From: an uncultured Mucilaginibacter sp.
GTDB lineage: Bacteria > Bacteroidota > Bacteroidia > Sphingobacteriales > Sphingobacteriaceae
DNA: 64,000 nt
Assembly: GCA_913775265.1 (NCBI GenBank)
Contig: CAJYJH010000071.1
Span: 1 to 64,000, forward strand
Direction: 5' to 3'
A program made the translations under genes and the position numbers. Shown here piece by piece: positions 1-7,793 of this stretch. The notes below the pieces were generated by a model. That model saw only the letters and a program-made list of their open reading frames with translations, did not search any database and was not told where the DNA came from. Position 1 is the first letter of the stretch. The number at the start of each line of letters is the position of its first letter.

Positions 1-10
1 GATGTCAAAT

Positions 11-29
11 TGGACACAGTTTGTGTCCA
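11..29. repeat. Short inverted repeat at window edge
   Basis: TGGACACA and TGTGTCCA are perfect 8-base arms around a GTT spacer, and the symmetry continues outward with one mismatch into CAAA/TTTG. It lies about 190 bases past the 3' end of the DUF932 gene. It could be an operator for a gene to the left or a hairpin; the sequence does not decide. Nothing else was recognised in 30-220. Confidence 0.45.
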
Positions 30-220
30 GTTTGCTGTTGATATGATAAGGTCTGGCCAGTTATCATTTTTGAATATAAACTTGGCTCAAAATAAAGCGC
101 CCCCTGTTTTCACCAAAAATCATCATCGATACGGAAACAGGGGGCGTCCTAAATGGGCGGGCGATAGCCCGCCGTCCGGCAATTTTTGAAAACAAGGGGG
201 ATTGCTCCCCCTTGTTGGCT

Positions 221-1288
221 TTAGTTAAATATTAGTGCCTCATTGCCTCGCGTAGCGAAATCCCGGCAAAGATTAAAGGCGGTTTGTGCCCGCTGTTTGG
301 CGGTGCCGTCCATGATGGATTTAAACTTCGCTTCCTCGCTTTTGAAACTGCGTACATTCTGAAAATAACCGGTTACGGCATTATAAGCGCCAAATACCGT
401 TCCTGCAGTCGTATCGACCTGTTGCGTCGGGCTGGCTAAAGCGTATTCATAAACGCTGTCAACAATGTTTGTGTAATGCGTAGAAAGCTGTTCAAACTTG
501 CTTTCGGCTAAATGTTCTAATACCTCTTTATTAGGTGCCATAGCAATCTGTATTAGCTTTTTCACTTCACGGTCTGTAATGCGGACTTTTGCCCACTGGT
601 TAAACAAGCCTTCCATTTCCTGGCTTAACTCACGGCTGATGCCCATGAGCGTATGCGCTTGTTTTAACCGCTCGGCAGCAGACGCGGTATGCCGTATCTT
701 AATTGCTCCTGTATGATGACGCATGGCTGCATTAAGCGTGTTGTTACAAACTATTCGGATAGGTGTAAAAGCAGCGGTAATACTGCCTAAACCATCGTGC
801 GAAGTGGTCAAAAACAAATATTGCTCTATCCAGTCCTTGACACCCACACGGATATAATCGGGCAGCTTGGCGGTAATAAAAACCCTTTCACCGTTGCCTA
901 ATGCGCCTGCCGTCTCGTACAGGATACCTTCGCCACCGCCGACAATCGCGTCAAAAAATGAAAACGCATCACGGTTTTGCACGACTTCATAGTCATTGCC
1001 GACTACCCCTAAAACCTGCTCCGTGTCTGCCCTTACGGTGGCAAAGAAATTAGGTACTTCTATTTCAGGGATGACCATATCGTCGCTGCCTTCGCCCAAA
1101 TGGTTGGCCGTGTCATAAGTAAACAAAGGACGTTTTTCTACGATATAGTCCAAACCTGCGTGCTGTATCGCTTCACTACTGGTCGGGTAGCGGTCAATGA
1201 TCTGCCCTAAACCGTGCCAGGCCTTTTCCTTAACGGTCATAAAGCTGTGTTTGCCTGTTTGCTTATTGAAATTGATCTGATGTGCCAT
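221..1288 (-). CDS. DUF932 (phage/plasmid-like, TIGR03299-type) protein
   Basis: This 355-residue soluble protein belongs to the DUF932 family, found on plasmids, phages and Bacteroidota conjugative elements and sometimes loosely called anti-restriction-like. Its biochemical role is not established. Recognition rests on overall family resemblance, including the N-terminal part with KEKAWHGLG, the central VVGNDYEVVQN region and the C-terminal GAYNAVTGYFQNVR block. There is no signal peptide or TM segment. It starts right after a 57-residue ORF (stop at 1293), so the two are probably co-transcribed from the right. A decayed second copy of the same family lies at about 24.2-24.6 kb on the other strand, so the element carried two versions. 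Confidence 0.85.
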   Translation of the reverse strand: MAHQINFNKQTGKHSFMTVKEKAWHGLGQIIDRYPTSSEAIQHAGLDYIVEKRPLFTYDTANHLGEGSDDMVIPEIEVPNFFATVRADTEQVLGVVGNDYEVVQNRDAFSFFDAIVGGGEGILYETAGALGNGERVFITAKLPDYIRVGVKDWIEQYLFLTTSHDGLGSITAAFTPIRIVCNNTLNAAMRHHTGAIKIRHTASAAERLKQAHTLMGISRELSQEMEGLFNQWAKVRITDREVKKLIQIAMAPNKEVLEHLAESKFEQLSTHYTNIVDSVYEYALASPTQQVDTTAGTVFGAYNAVTGYFQNVRSFKSEEAKFKSIMDGTAKQRAQTAFNLCRDFATRGNEALIFN

Positions 1289-1292
1289 GATG

Positions 1293-1466
1293 TTAATTTT
1301 TAGAGCTTTTAGTATTGAGTGGAATGATGTCGGTATGCAGCACCTTTACATTTTCGGTGCTGGTAATTGTGACGTCGCTGTTTTGCAGTTCTGCAATAGC
1401 TTCATGTATGAAGGGGTGCGTGGTCTCGAGGGTAACCTTCACCAGTAAAAAAATCCTGTCTTCCAT
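1293..1466 (-). CDS. Small hypothetical ICE protein (57 aa)
   Basis: An uninterrupted frame starts with ATG at 1466 and ends with TAA at 1293, four bases before the DUF932 start codon. The product begins MEDRIFLLVKVTLETTHPFI and has no TM segment or recognised domain. The tight spacing with DUF932 on one side and the 40-residue frame (1471-1593) on the other argues for a real operon member. I do not know a function. Confidence 0.6.
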   Translation of the reverse strand: MEDRIFLLVKVTLETTHPFIHEAIAELQNSDVTITSTENVKVLHTDIIPLNTKSSKN

Positions 1467-1470
1467 TGCC

Positions 1471-1593
1471 TTAGTTTTGATAGGTGTTCAAAAAATCGCT
1501 GAGTTCCATTTGAAACTGTGCGGGGTTATCCTGTGCCAGTTCTTCGGCATAACCTTCCCAAAATATCTGGTCGGTCAGTTCTATAAATTGCTC
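1471..1593 (-). pseudogene. Small ICE ORF with a stop at codon 2
   Basis: The frame encodes 40 residues (EQFIELTDQIFWEGYAEELA...LNTYQN) and stops 4 bases before the downstream 57-residue gene. Directly upstream and in frame is ATG TAA (1599-1594), so the natural start codon is followed at once by a stop. An AAA-to-TAA change at codon 2 would explain it. The coding-like composition (acidic, amphipathic) and the tight spacing suggest a recently broken gene, or one that starts at a non-ATG codon. Function unknown. Confidence 0.45.
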
Positions 1594-1637
1594 TTACATG
1601 GGAATTGCTGTTTTAGTGAAATTTGAAATACTCCTGA

Positions 1638-1655
1638 TCCCGATAGCTATCGGGA
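1638..1655. repeat. Perfect 18-bp palindrome TCCCGATAGCTATCGGGA
   Basis: The 18 bases are their own reverse complement. As I recall, this CCCGATAGCTATCGGG-type palindrome is a common dispersed motif in Sphingobacteriales and related genomes. It sits just downstream of the 205-residue gene, between it and the small broken ORF, where it could act as a hairpin or be a dispersed repeat. Confidence 0.6.
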
Positions 1656-1672
1656 CCGGGAGCAATGACTGT

Positions 1673-2290
1673 TCAGGCGTTCGGAAAAACGATATTGGCT
1701 TCGATGTCGGCCAGTTTTTCGTGGCAAGCATCAAATATGAACTGCGCTACCATACGGATGAGATTCGGCGTGTTGGTCACAAACTCACGGCGTTTATCAT
1801 CCTGAATGATGAGTTTGCAGCCCTGGTATGGATTGCTTTCCAGTTCGTCGTTCTCTTCCTGTAGTTGTACCTCAAAATCTTCTAAGGTCTTTATTCGCGC
1901 TATCAAGGCTAAACGCTGGATAGACAAGCGGTGCAGGTCGTTCACCGATTTTAAAGTTTGCTCCAAGTTGAGCGCAAATTTTTTAGGCTCAAATTTTACT
2001 TCTTCCGTTTTAGCGGGTTCGGCCTGTGCTTCGGCTTTCACTTCTTCGGTGGCTGGCTGGTTTGCAGCGTTAACGGGTTGGTTATCCACTGTAGCGTAGC
2101 CACTGGGCGCAGCCTGGGCAGGCGCAACTTCCGAAGTTTTTGGATTTTCGGCGGATTTTTCATCGGTAGTGTTTGCATGTTCTTTTGCTTCTTTGCCTGA
2201 TAAACTTGGGCGGTTTGAAGTTCTGTTCGCTTCGTTTGCTTTTGCTGCTGTACCTTGTGCACCGTTTGCATTTTTTTCTGCTGTTTTCAT
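1673..2290 (-). CDS. Hypothetical ICE protein with disordered N-terminus
   Basis: The product has 205 residues in two parts. Residues 1-100 are low-complexity, rich in Ala, Glu, Pro, Thr and Asn, and probably disordered. Residues about 105-205 look folded and helical, with a heptad-like stretch around LEDFEVQLQEENDELE that may form a coiled coil. No catalytic motif was seen. Proteins of this layout are usual next to DUF932 genes in Bacteroidota conjugative elements, but I cannot assign a role. Transcription probably starts in the 590-base non-coding stretch upstream (2300-2880). Confidence 0.65.
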   Translation of the reverse strand: MKTAEKNANGAQGTAAKANEANRTSNRPSLSGKEAKEHANTTDEKSAENPKTSEVAPAQAAPSGYATVDNQPVNAANQPATEEVKAEAQAEPAKTEEVKFEPKKFALNLEQTLKSVNDLHRLSIQRLALIARIKTLEDFEVQLQEENDELESNPYQGCKLIIQDDKRREFVTNTPNLIRMVAQFIFDACHEKLADIEANIVFPNA

Positions 2291-2299
2291 CTTAAAAGA

Positions 2300-2880
2300 T
2301 TTTAAAGGGTTAAAAAATTTGTTTTTCGTTTCCCTTTTTCCCGAAGACTTCCCTTAAAAAGCTATTTTTCAAAAGAAAAAACGGTAAAAAAGAAAGTCAA
2401 AAAAGCGGTCGTAAGCCAGAGCGGGAGAACTATAAGTCCCGGAGGGTGGCCGCAGCAAAGCGAAGGACATTATGCGTTCGTACGTGAAGGCTGACCGAGA
2501 TTGACGCCGCTTTTGTCCGTTTTCGTTGGAAAATAGCAGCTAAAAGAAGTCCCTTAAATCGAATCAGCAAGGGCAGGAATGCAGGCAAGCGAAGCTTTTC
2601 CCGGCGAAGGGTAGCGGAGCGGGTAAACGAGTGAAGTCCGGAATGATGCGCTTGCAGGAACCGGTCAACCGGTTTGAGCGGATGCTTTTGCCGCGCAGCA
2701 AAAATGCAGGAGCGGAATTTTAAGCAATGGAATTGGAGAAGTTAGCCTGTCAAGGATTGCAACGGCATCCTTTTCATGGAAAAGATATAGTGAAAAGCCT
2801 GGCCTTGGGGGACAGCCAACGAGCTTTCAATTTACACGCTCGTATAATTTCTCGCTGTTTACCAACAAAATTTCACATAC
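2300..2880. other. 580-bp non-coding stretch, possible structured RNA
   Basis: No convincing ORF was found on either strand. The segment looks richer in G and purines than its neighbours and has short self-complementary and repeated pieces, such as AACCGGTCAACCGGTT near 2660. It separates the DUF1778/GNAT pair from the 205-residue gene and must hold the latter's promoter. Its length and composition fit a structured RNA or a regulatory region, but I recognise no known RNA family. Confidence 0.35.
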
Positions 2881-2884
2881 AAAT

Positions 2885-3385
2885 CTAATTTGCAAACAGC
2901 GCAGCTATGGTCTGCATCGTCAGAAACATTTTCCCGGAGTCCAGTTTAACAAAGTCATATTTTAGGTAAAAGGCTTCCGCTTCTGCGTCAAGCGGATCCA
3001 CGATCACAGCCATTGCCCCGACATGCGTTAAAGATACGTTGTAGCACTTCTTTAACGCATCAATTAAAAGGTATTCGCCAAGGCGTTGCCCTTTATAGCT
3101 TTGATCCAATGCCAGCCTTCCTAATAATATCGCGGGGAGGTTATGGTAAGAAGGCGGCATTTTCTTCTGCACTTGTTCCGGCACCAGCTCGTGTGGTATG
3201 CTCGTACTTGATAGCGTATAGTAGCCGATGATGCGGTCGCCATCCAGCATGACAGACACGGTACTCAAACGTCGTTTGATATCCTGGCTTGCCTGTTTGT
3301 GCAGGTAATTATCCAGCATTTCCTTGCCGCACGTAAACTCTTTTTTATTAAGTCCTGAATGCAGCGGTTCAATAGGATAACTCAT
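2885..3385 (-). CDS. GNAT acetyltransferase toxin (TacT/AtaT-like)
   Basis: This 166-residue GNAT-fold acetyltransferase is probably the toxin of a type II toxin-antitoxin pair. In this family GNAT toxins acetylate aminoacyl-tRNA and stop translation. The acetyl-CoA binding loop is visible as YKGQRLGEYLL after the beta-4 strand LGRLALD, and the Tyr in the C-terminal AEAFYLKYDF is the usual GNAT Tyr. The preceding gene encodes a DUF1778 ribbon-helix-helix protein, and the stop and start overlap as TAATG, so the genes are translationally coupled in antitoxin-toxin order. The tRNA target is inferred from the family. Confidence 0.88.
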   Translation of the reverse strand: MSYPIEPLHSGLNKKEFTCGKEMLDNYLHKQASQDIKRRLSTVSVMLDGDRIIGYYTLSSTSIPHELVPEQVQKKMPPSYHNLPAILLGRLALDQSYKGQRLGEYLLIDALKKCYNVSLTHVGAMAVIVDPLDAEAEAFYLKYDFVKLDSGKMFLTMQTIAALFAN

Positions 3386-3684
3386 TAAACTTCCGTTGAC
3401 TGATTATTGAATTCACGGTAGCGCTCAGCAGCCTGTTGTAAGCGTTTGCCAGGCTTCGGCGGATTCATGATCGCCTCGAAAAAAACATTCCTGTCCCTTT
3501 CTGTAGCCAGAACTGCTTCGTGCTGTTCCACAATGAATTTTGCTTTTTCCTGAACAGTAGACACCACAAAATCGGTAAGCGTACGGTAACCGCCCAATTT
3601 AGCTGCCCGTTCAAATAATGTTTTCTGATCTGTCGTCAGTTTAGTATCGAACCTTGTCTTCTCAGCTTTGATTACTCGTTCCAT
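3385..3684 (-). CDS. DUF1778 ribbon-helix-helix antitoxin (TacA-like)
   Basis: This 99-residue protein has the DUF1778 pattern: an N-terminal beta strand (TRFDTKLTTDQKTLFERAA) that would form the RHH DNA-binding ribbon, two helices, and a C-terminal tail (FEAIMNPPKPGKRLQQAAERY) that in this family wraps around the GNAT toxin. It is first in the operon and overlaps the toxin start by one base. A palindrome at 3709-3725, just upstream of its ATG, is a natural operator for conditional autorepression. The pair probably stabilises the ICE or acts as an abortive defence. Confidence 0.88.
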   Translation of the reverse strand: MERVIKAEKTRFDTKLTTDQKTLFERAAKLGGYRTLTDFVVSTVQEKAKFIVEQHEAVLATERDRNVFFEAIMNPPKPGKRLQQAAERYREFNNQSTEV

Positions 3685-3708
3685 AATTATTGCCTTTCAA
3701 AACAAATA

Positions 3709-3725
3709 TACGGAAAAATTCCGTA
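3709..3725. promoter_or_regulatory. Palindromic operator upstream of toxin-antitoxin pair
   Basis: TACGGAA-AAA-TTCCGTA is a perfect 7-base inverted repeat centred about 33 bases upstream of the antitoxin ATG. RHH antitoxins normally bind such sites in their own promoter. The binding is inferred; the symmetry is seen. Confidence 0.6.
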
Positions 3726-3800
3726 CAAAATAAAGGTTTTCAATAATCAATCCAGTTTCATTGTAGCGATAAAGCTATTTAACATTCTACGATTCAGCTG

Positions 3801-3956
3801 TTAACGAGAAGGTGGCTGCTTCTTTATTATAGCGGTACGGGTGCTTTCCAGTCGGAAGGCTTGTTTTCGCATATCTTCGAGAGAAAATTTAGGTCGACCG
3901 GTTCTAATCTTCATAGGTGACCGGTTCATCTCTGCAAAAGACATGTTGTAATTCAT
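3801..3956 (-). CDS. Small basic hypothetical protein (51 aa)
   Basis: A 52-codon frame from ATG 3956 to TAA 3801 encodes a strongly basic peptide (core RTGRPKFSLEDMRKQAFRLE, tail KKQPPSR). It lies alone in the roughly 455-base gap between the antitoxin and the NTase-HEPN gene. No family recognised; it could be a small nucleic-acid-binding protein or a chance ORF. Confidence 0.4.
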   Translation of the reverse strand: MNYNMSFAEMNRSPMKIRTGRPKFSLEDMRKQAFRLESTRTAIIKKQPPSR

Positions 3957-4140
3957 TGTTACATTGATTATACCAAACAAGATAATTAATACACATTAGC
4001 TATACATTGATAGTGCATTGATGTAAATTGATCAAGCAGCGTCTTTGCTATCTAATCTCAGGAAACGTCATTACATATCATAGCAGCAAGCAGGGCGGTC
4101 TAAGAATCTCAAGCCGCCTGCCGCTACTACTGGCCGGTAC

Positions 4141-5697
4141 TTAGTGGAGCGGATTTTCTTTAATAAACTGCTGATAAATTTGCTCAATCTTAGCTATCAG
4201 CAGTTCAACTTTATCTTTTAAGCGCTTTACAGATTCTTCATCTGGATTAAACTGGCTTTTATATCGTGCTTCCGAATATCCTGATTGCAGCAAATTGAAT
4301 AGCTGTACACCATCGGTTGTGTTCAATTGCAAAACTGTTTTGATCTCTTCCGTAAACAACAACGTTATTCTGATCTTCCTCGACAAGTTGTGTACCGATA
4401 AGCGGTAACCTAGTACTGCACGAATGATGGCAATCAAACTGCTTTCAGCAGCTTGATGCAGGCAGAAGAGAGCAAGTGAAAAATTCTTATCCTCCAGGTA
4501 CCGAATAGCGCCCTTCATGAACTCTTTACCCTGAGTGCCCCACCTGTTCCAGTCGTGTTGAGCCCTTTCCAGCCATACGCTGTCATCGATAGTATGTGCA
4601 CCCAAAAGTTCAACATCAGGCGCTTTATACAGGTTAATACTTTTATATAGTGTGTTGTGCCAAAAACGCTTATCCTTTGCTAATGCTTCTTTTGCGCTGG
4701 CCAGTTTATGAACAAATGCGAAAACTAACGCCAGATGTTTACAATTATCTTCGATCTTGTTGGCGATCTCATGTTCCGGCGTTTTCTCCTTGTCATCAAT
4801 CAATATCAATAGGTAATACGTAAAAGGTTCGGGATGTGTACCCATGAGGTAAATCATGCGGACGGACGGGATGCGTTCGACAATAAGTTCCTTAATTTTC
4901 TCCACGGCGGATTTTTCCGCTTCAGTTAATTCCGGATTAAGGTCTTTGAGTGGTACTAACTTTTCATCAATGCTTTCTGTTTCCGGCGCATTCCGGTTTC
5001 TGCCCCAACCTTTATGCGTGATCGTTTCTTCCGTCTCACGCTGGTGGATTAGCCATGCTGCGGAATAAAGCTTACGGATGTTATCGTATACATCAATGAT
5101 CTCGCCCGCTATCATCGTTTCGTCAGCAGCACTTTTATATAAAGCGCTATGCAGCCATTCGTGCAAATAGTCGCGGTAATCCTGCGGGCTGATCTTTTTA
5201 AAGCACTTTTTTACTGCTTTGTACGGATTAGCCAGTTCTTTTGCGGACAAGTTCTTTGGGAAGTATACCCATTCCTGTCTTTCCCGCTCGATCTGTTTTT
5301 CAGAAACGTCCTGCAAGCGTGGCCACGTGTCGTAATTTTTGAGCAATAATAAATGCAAGGCTTCTATCAGTTCAACGGTCTGGTCATAAATGAACAATAC
5401 GTGTCCGGGGCCATGCCGGTCTTTATAGAACTTATCATTTAATACATAGTACCGCCATTCTTTCAGATCCTCCCGGTGATCTTTCGGCCATCCCGAACTG
5501 AAGAAATCAATGACTACTTTCAAAGGGTTCATAATCTCGCTGAAGCGCAGATGTTTGGGGTACTGTTCCCAGGGTGCAATGTTGCCTAAATACATGGTCA
5601 TGATCGTAATGCCGCATTGTTGCCAGCAAGACAAAAAACCGGATGAGGGAATTTCTAACCTATTCCACAGCTTTCTAACGAAGTCGCACGACAGCAT
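4141..5697 (-). CDS. NTase-HEPN fusion protein (MNT/HEPN-type)
   Basis: The product has 518 residues. Residues about 265-330 resemble a degenerate minimal nucleotidyltransferase (IYLMGTHPEP followed by an acidic strand LLILIDD). Residues about 395-510 form a HEPN domain, with the helix AIRYLEDKNFSLALFCLHQAAESS and the usual His-Asn-Leu turn (SVHNLSRKI). Separate MNT and HEPN proteins form toxin-antitoxin pairs in which the MNT modifies the HEPN RNase; here both are in one chain. The first 260 residues are a helical domain I do not recognise. An in-frame Met at residue 33 is another possible start. The gene is divergent from an XRE regulator across an 83-base gap carrying a 10-bp inverted repeat. 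Confidence 0.7.
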   Translation of the reverse strand: MLSCDFVRKLWNRLEIPSSGFLSCWQQCGITIMTMYLGNIAPWEQYPKHLRFSEIMNPLKVVIDFFSSGWPKDHREDLKEWRYYVLNDKFYKDRHGPGHVLFIYDQTVELIEALHLLLLKNYDTWPRLQDVSEKQIERERQEWVYFPKNLSAKELANPYKAVKKCFKKISPQDYRDYLHEWLHSALYKSAADETMIAGEIIDVYDNIRKLYSAAWLIHQRETEETITHKGWGRNRNAPETESIDEKLVPLKDLNPELTEAEKSAVEKIKELIVERIPSVRMIYLMGTHPEPFTYYLLILIDDKEKTPEHEIANKIEDNCKHLALVFAFVHKLASAKEALAKDKRFWHNTLYKSINLYKAPDVELLGAHTIDDSVWLERAQHDWNRWGTQGKEFMKGAIRYLEDKNFSLALFCLHQAAESSLIAIIRAVLGYRLSVHNLSRKIRITLLFTEEIKTVLQLNTTDGVQLFNLLQSGYSEARYKSQFNPDEESVKRLKDKVELLIAKIEQIYQQFIKENPLH

Positions 5698-5706
5698 AAT
5701 TTATGC

Positions 5707-5769
5707 TTGTTTAAGCGCCTAAAAACAGTTAACTTGAAACTTCAAAATTTTCTACATTTGCTTAAACAA
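5707..5769. promoter_or_regulatory. Divergent promoter with 10-bp inverted repeat
   Basis: TTGTTTAAGC (5707-5716) and GCTTAAACAA (5760-5769) are perfect inverted arms 43 bases apart in the gap between the NTase-HEPN gene and the XRE regulator. TACATTTG at 5753-5760 fits the Bacteroidota -7 box TAnnTTTG for the XRE gene and overlaps the right arm. The XRE product is the obvious candidate to bind both arms and control both directions. Confidence 0.55.
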
Positions 5770-5780
5770 CCCTTTTCAGC

Positions 5781-6191
5781 ATGAGCACAACTACCGATTC
5801 GACAAAAAACATTCACCAGGGCCGCAATGTGAAGCGATTTCGCGAAATGCTTGGTTTAAAGCAGGAGGCGTTAGCTTTAGCCTTAGGGGATGATTGGAGC
5901 CAGAAAAGAGTGTCCTTATTGGAGGGGAAAGAATTGATTGAAGAAGATATTCTAGCTCAGGTAGCTGCAATACTTAAAGTTCCGGTTGAAGCCATAAAAA
6001 ACTTTGATGAGGAAAAAGCTATATATAATATCCAAAACAATTACGATAATGCAGCGCATAACATCAATTACAATTTCAATCCAATAGAAAAAATTGTAGA
6101 GTTATATGATGAAAAGGTAGCATTATTTGAAAGGCTACTGCAAAGCGAACGCGAAAAAGTAGAAATACTTAAAGGAAAAACCAACTCATAA
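5781..6191 (+). CDS. XRE-family HTH regulator
   Basis: The 136-residue protein starts with a Cro/C1-type helix-turn-helix (residues about 14-70: VKRFREMLGLKQEALALALG...WSQKRVSLLEGKE) and ends in a helix probably used for dimerisation (KVALFERLLQSEREKVEILK). An Asn/Tyr-rich linker (NIQNNYDNAAHNINYNFNP) joins the two. It is the first gene of a short plus-strand pair inside a minus-strand region and is divergent from the NTase-HEPN gene. It probably autoregulates from the 5707-5769 site. Confidence 0.85.
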   Translation: MSTTTDSTKNIHQGRNVKRFREMLGLKQEALALALGDDWSQKRVSLLEGKELIEEDILAQVAAILKVPVEAIKNFDEEKAIYNIQNNYDNAAHNINYNFNPIEKIVELYDEKVALFERLLQSEREKVEILKGKTNS

Positions 6192-6195
6192 GATC

Positions 6196-6471
6196 ATGAC
6201 AGTGGAGCAGCACGAAAAGCCATACAGAGAAAGGATGTTCAGTCTTGTTGCAGACCCCGAACTAAAAGCAATGGAATTCAGGTACGAGCCGTATCTTGAC
6301 ATTCATGCTATTGAAGACGTCTTAGAAGGATGCGACATTATACAAGCCCGTCCGGGTGAGGTGCCTACAGGCAAGCTAATATGGAAAGAGGGTTATGATC
6401 TGCCGTTGGAACTCAAACGGCAGATCATCAACTTATATAATAAGCACTTCATTGATCAGGAAGTGGGTTAA
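6196..6471 (+). CDS. Hypothetical protein paired with XRE regulator
   Basis: This 91-residue soluble acidic protein starts 4 bases after the XRE gene, so the two are surely co-transcribed. No domain is recognised. The C-terminal helix ELKRQIINLYNKHF is amphipathic. Its 3' end overlaps the convergent minus-strand gene at 6449 by 23 bases. The arrangement recalls regulator-effector pairs, but there is no toxin signature to support that. Confidence 0.6.
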   Translation: MTVEQHEKPYRERMFSLVADPELKAMEFRYEPYLDIHAIEDVLEGCDIIQARPGEVPTGKLIWKEGYDLPLELKRQIINLYNKHFIDQEVG

Positions 6472-6934
6472 GCTCAAACAACGTTCTCCAGGTATCTTCT
6501 CCAGGTTTTTCAACTTCTGCAAAAGGCTCATCATCCCATAGATGCAGTTCCTCGTTGATGAACCGATATAGCTTCCTTATACCAACTTCGTTACTGGCAA
6601 ATACATGGGTGATACCTTCTTTTTCCAGATAGTCTTCCCAATAGCCGTCAGAACTAAGGGGTTCAATATATACGTCATCATCAATATCCTGGTCGAAGGC
6701 AAAACGGAATCCGGATACTTGTGGTAAAGGGTTACCATGAGTCGGATCATCTAAAATAGTCGTTAAACGAAAATGCATCGCCGGATAATGGCCGACACTA
6801 TACATGATCTCTACTTTTGCCAACGTGCGAGCATTCAGCTCTAACACGCCATAGGTAAGCATCTCGACGAGTTTCAGCCATTGCTCGTCTGATACGCTCA
6901 ATATTACATTTTGTGCTTCATCTAATGTTTTCAT
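6449..6934 (-). CDS. Hypothetical protein, acidic (161 aa)
   Basis: From ATG 6934 the frame gives 161 residues (MKTLDEAQNVILSV...). A TTG 27 bases upstream lies inside a hairpin and is a less likely start. The protein is acidic, has many Trp and Tyr residues (WEDYLEKEG, HLWDDEPF) and no TM segment. I do not recognise the family. It follows the 255-residue gene (6992-7759) on the same strand after a hairpin, so it may be a partly attenuated distal gene of the tra operon or have its own promoter. Confidence 0.6.
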   Translation of the reverse strand: MKTLDEAQNVILSVSDEQWLKLVEMLTYGVLELNARTLAKVEIMYSVGHYPAMHFRLTTILDDPTHGNPLPQVSGFRFAFDQDIDDDVYIEPLSSDGYWEDYLEKEGITHVFASNEVGIRKLYRFINEELHLWDDEPFAEVEKPGEDTWRTLFELNPLPDQ

Positions 6935-6957
6935 AGTAAAGTATTTTAAAATAAATA

Positions 6958-6983
6958 GCAACAGGTCAATGAGGACCTGTTGC
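6958..6983 (-). terminator. Hairpin after the 255-residue gene
   Basis: GCAACAGGTC and GACCTGTTGC form a perfect 10-bp stem with a 6-base loop. On the minus strand it follows the stop of the gene at 6992 and is followed by an A/T-rich run (TATTTATTTTAAAA). It is probably the terminator of the long tra transcript. Confidence 0.6.
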
Positions 6984-6991
6984 CTAAAATG

Positions 6992-7759
6992 TTAAACACT
7001 CATTTTGCTTTTACGCGACTGTTTTTTTTTGGGCAGTTCCTCCGAGGACTGCGCACGAGACTTCAAGCTTTTTGTTGCTTTGGCACTTGTACCTAACAGC
7101 TCTTCCCGCTTGATCTTTTTCATCTGATGGTCGTAAAGATCGATAGTCTTGAACTGGGGGTTAGCTGCAATGAAATACCTTTTTTCGCCTTCACCAGTCG
7201 CAACGGTGATCTGCTGCGCATTGCCCTTTTTCAAAGAACGATATAAATCTTCTTTTGCTTTTTGATCTTCCAGTTCTTTGATACCTTTTCCGGCAATCAC
7301 CTTTTCAATATCATAACCATAGTTTTCATGATAATGCTTGATCTTTTTATTGCCACTTTCGGTCAGATTTTGGTCGTCCAGCGTTAGCCAGGCCTGATAT
7401 TTTTGATTTTCCAAGTTTGTTAGCTGTTTATGAACAGAACGTCCCTCCATCAAGTTGAAGGCTTCTTTAGCCGTAACGCCATTTCCTTTATTAATAAAAA
7501 ACGTTTGGCTAACCTCTTTTGCAGTGTCTTCATGCCGGATATGCGCATCGTACTTATTAAAAAAGTACATGTCCTGGTTGTCGCCCGCTTTAAAATAAAG
7601 CATGTAATCGACGGTCTTTTGATTGAACTCGTGGCTTAAACCTAACCTGAACTCCGGCGTTTTCGCTTCCATTTCCTTGTCAAGTTCGGCATTTACTTTT
7701 TCCCCAAAACCTAAATTTAAGAGGCTTTTTTTCAGGAATTCTGAATTTTGTGTGTTCAT
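6992..7759 (-). CDS. Conserved hypothetical protein of Bacteroidota ICEs
   Basis: This 255-residue soluble protein has a type often seen at the end of tra operons in Bacteroidota ICEs. Visible features are an N-terminal helical start (FLKKSLLNLGFGEKVNAELD), a central FNLMEGRSVHKQL stretch, and a very basic C-terminal tail (KKKQSRKSKM) that could bind nucleic acid. It begins 34 bases after traN on the same strand. The function is not known. Confidence 0.65.
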   Translation of the reverse strand: MNTQNSEFLKKSLLNLGFGEKVNAELDKEMEAKTPEFRLGLSHEFNQKTVDYMLYFKAGDNQDMYFFNKYDAHIRHEDTAKEVSQTFFINKGNGVTAKEAFNLMEGRSVHKQLTNLENQKYQAWLTLDDQNLTESGNKKIKHYHENYGYDIEKVIAGKGIKELEDQKAKEDLYRSLKKGNAQQITVATGEGEKRYFIAANPQFKTIDLYDHQMKKIKREELLGTSAKATKSLKSRAQSSEELPKKKQSRKSKMSV

Positions 7760-7793
7760 AACTGTATGAATTAAATGGTTAATTAAATGATTG

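Noticed and set aside
2300..2880. Group II intron or transposon remnant
   Set aside because: No reverse transcriptase or transposase fragments and no recognisable domain V; I leave it as unexplained non-coding sequence.
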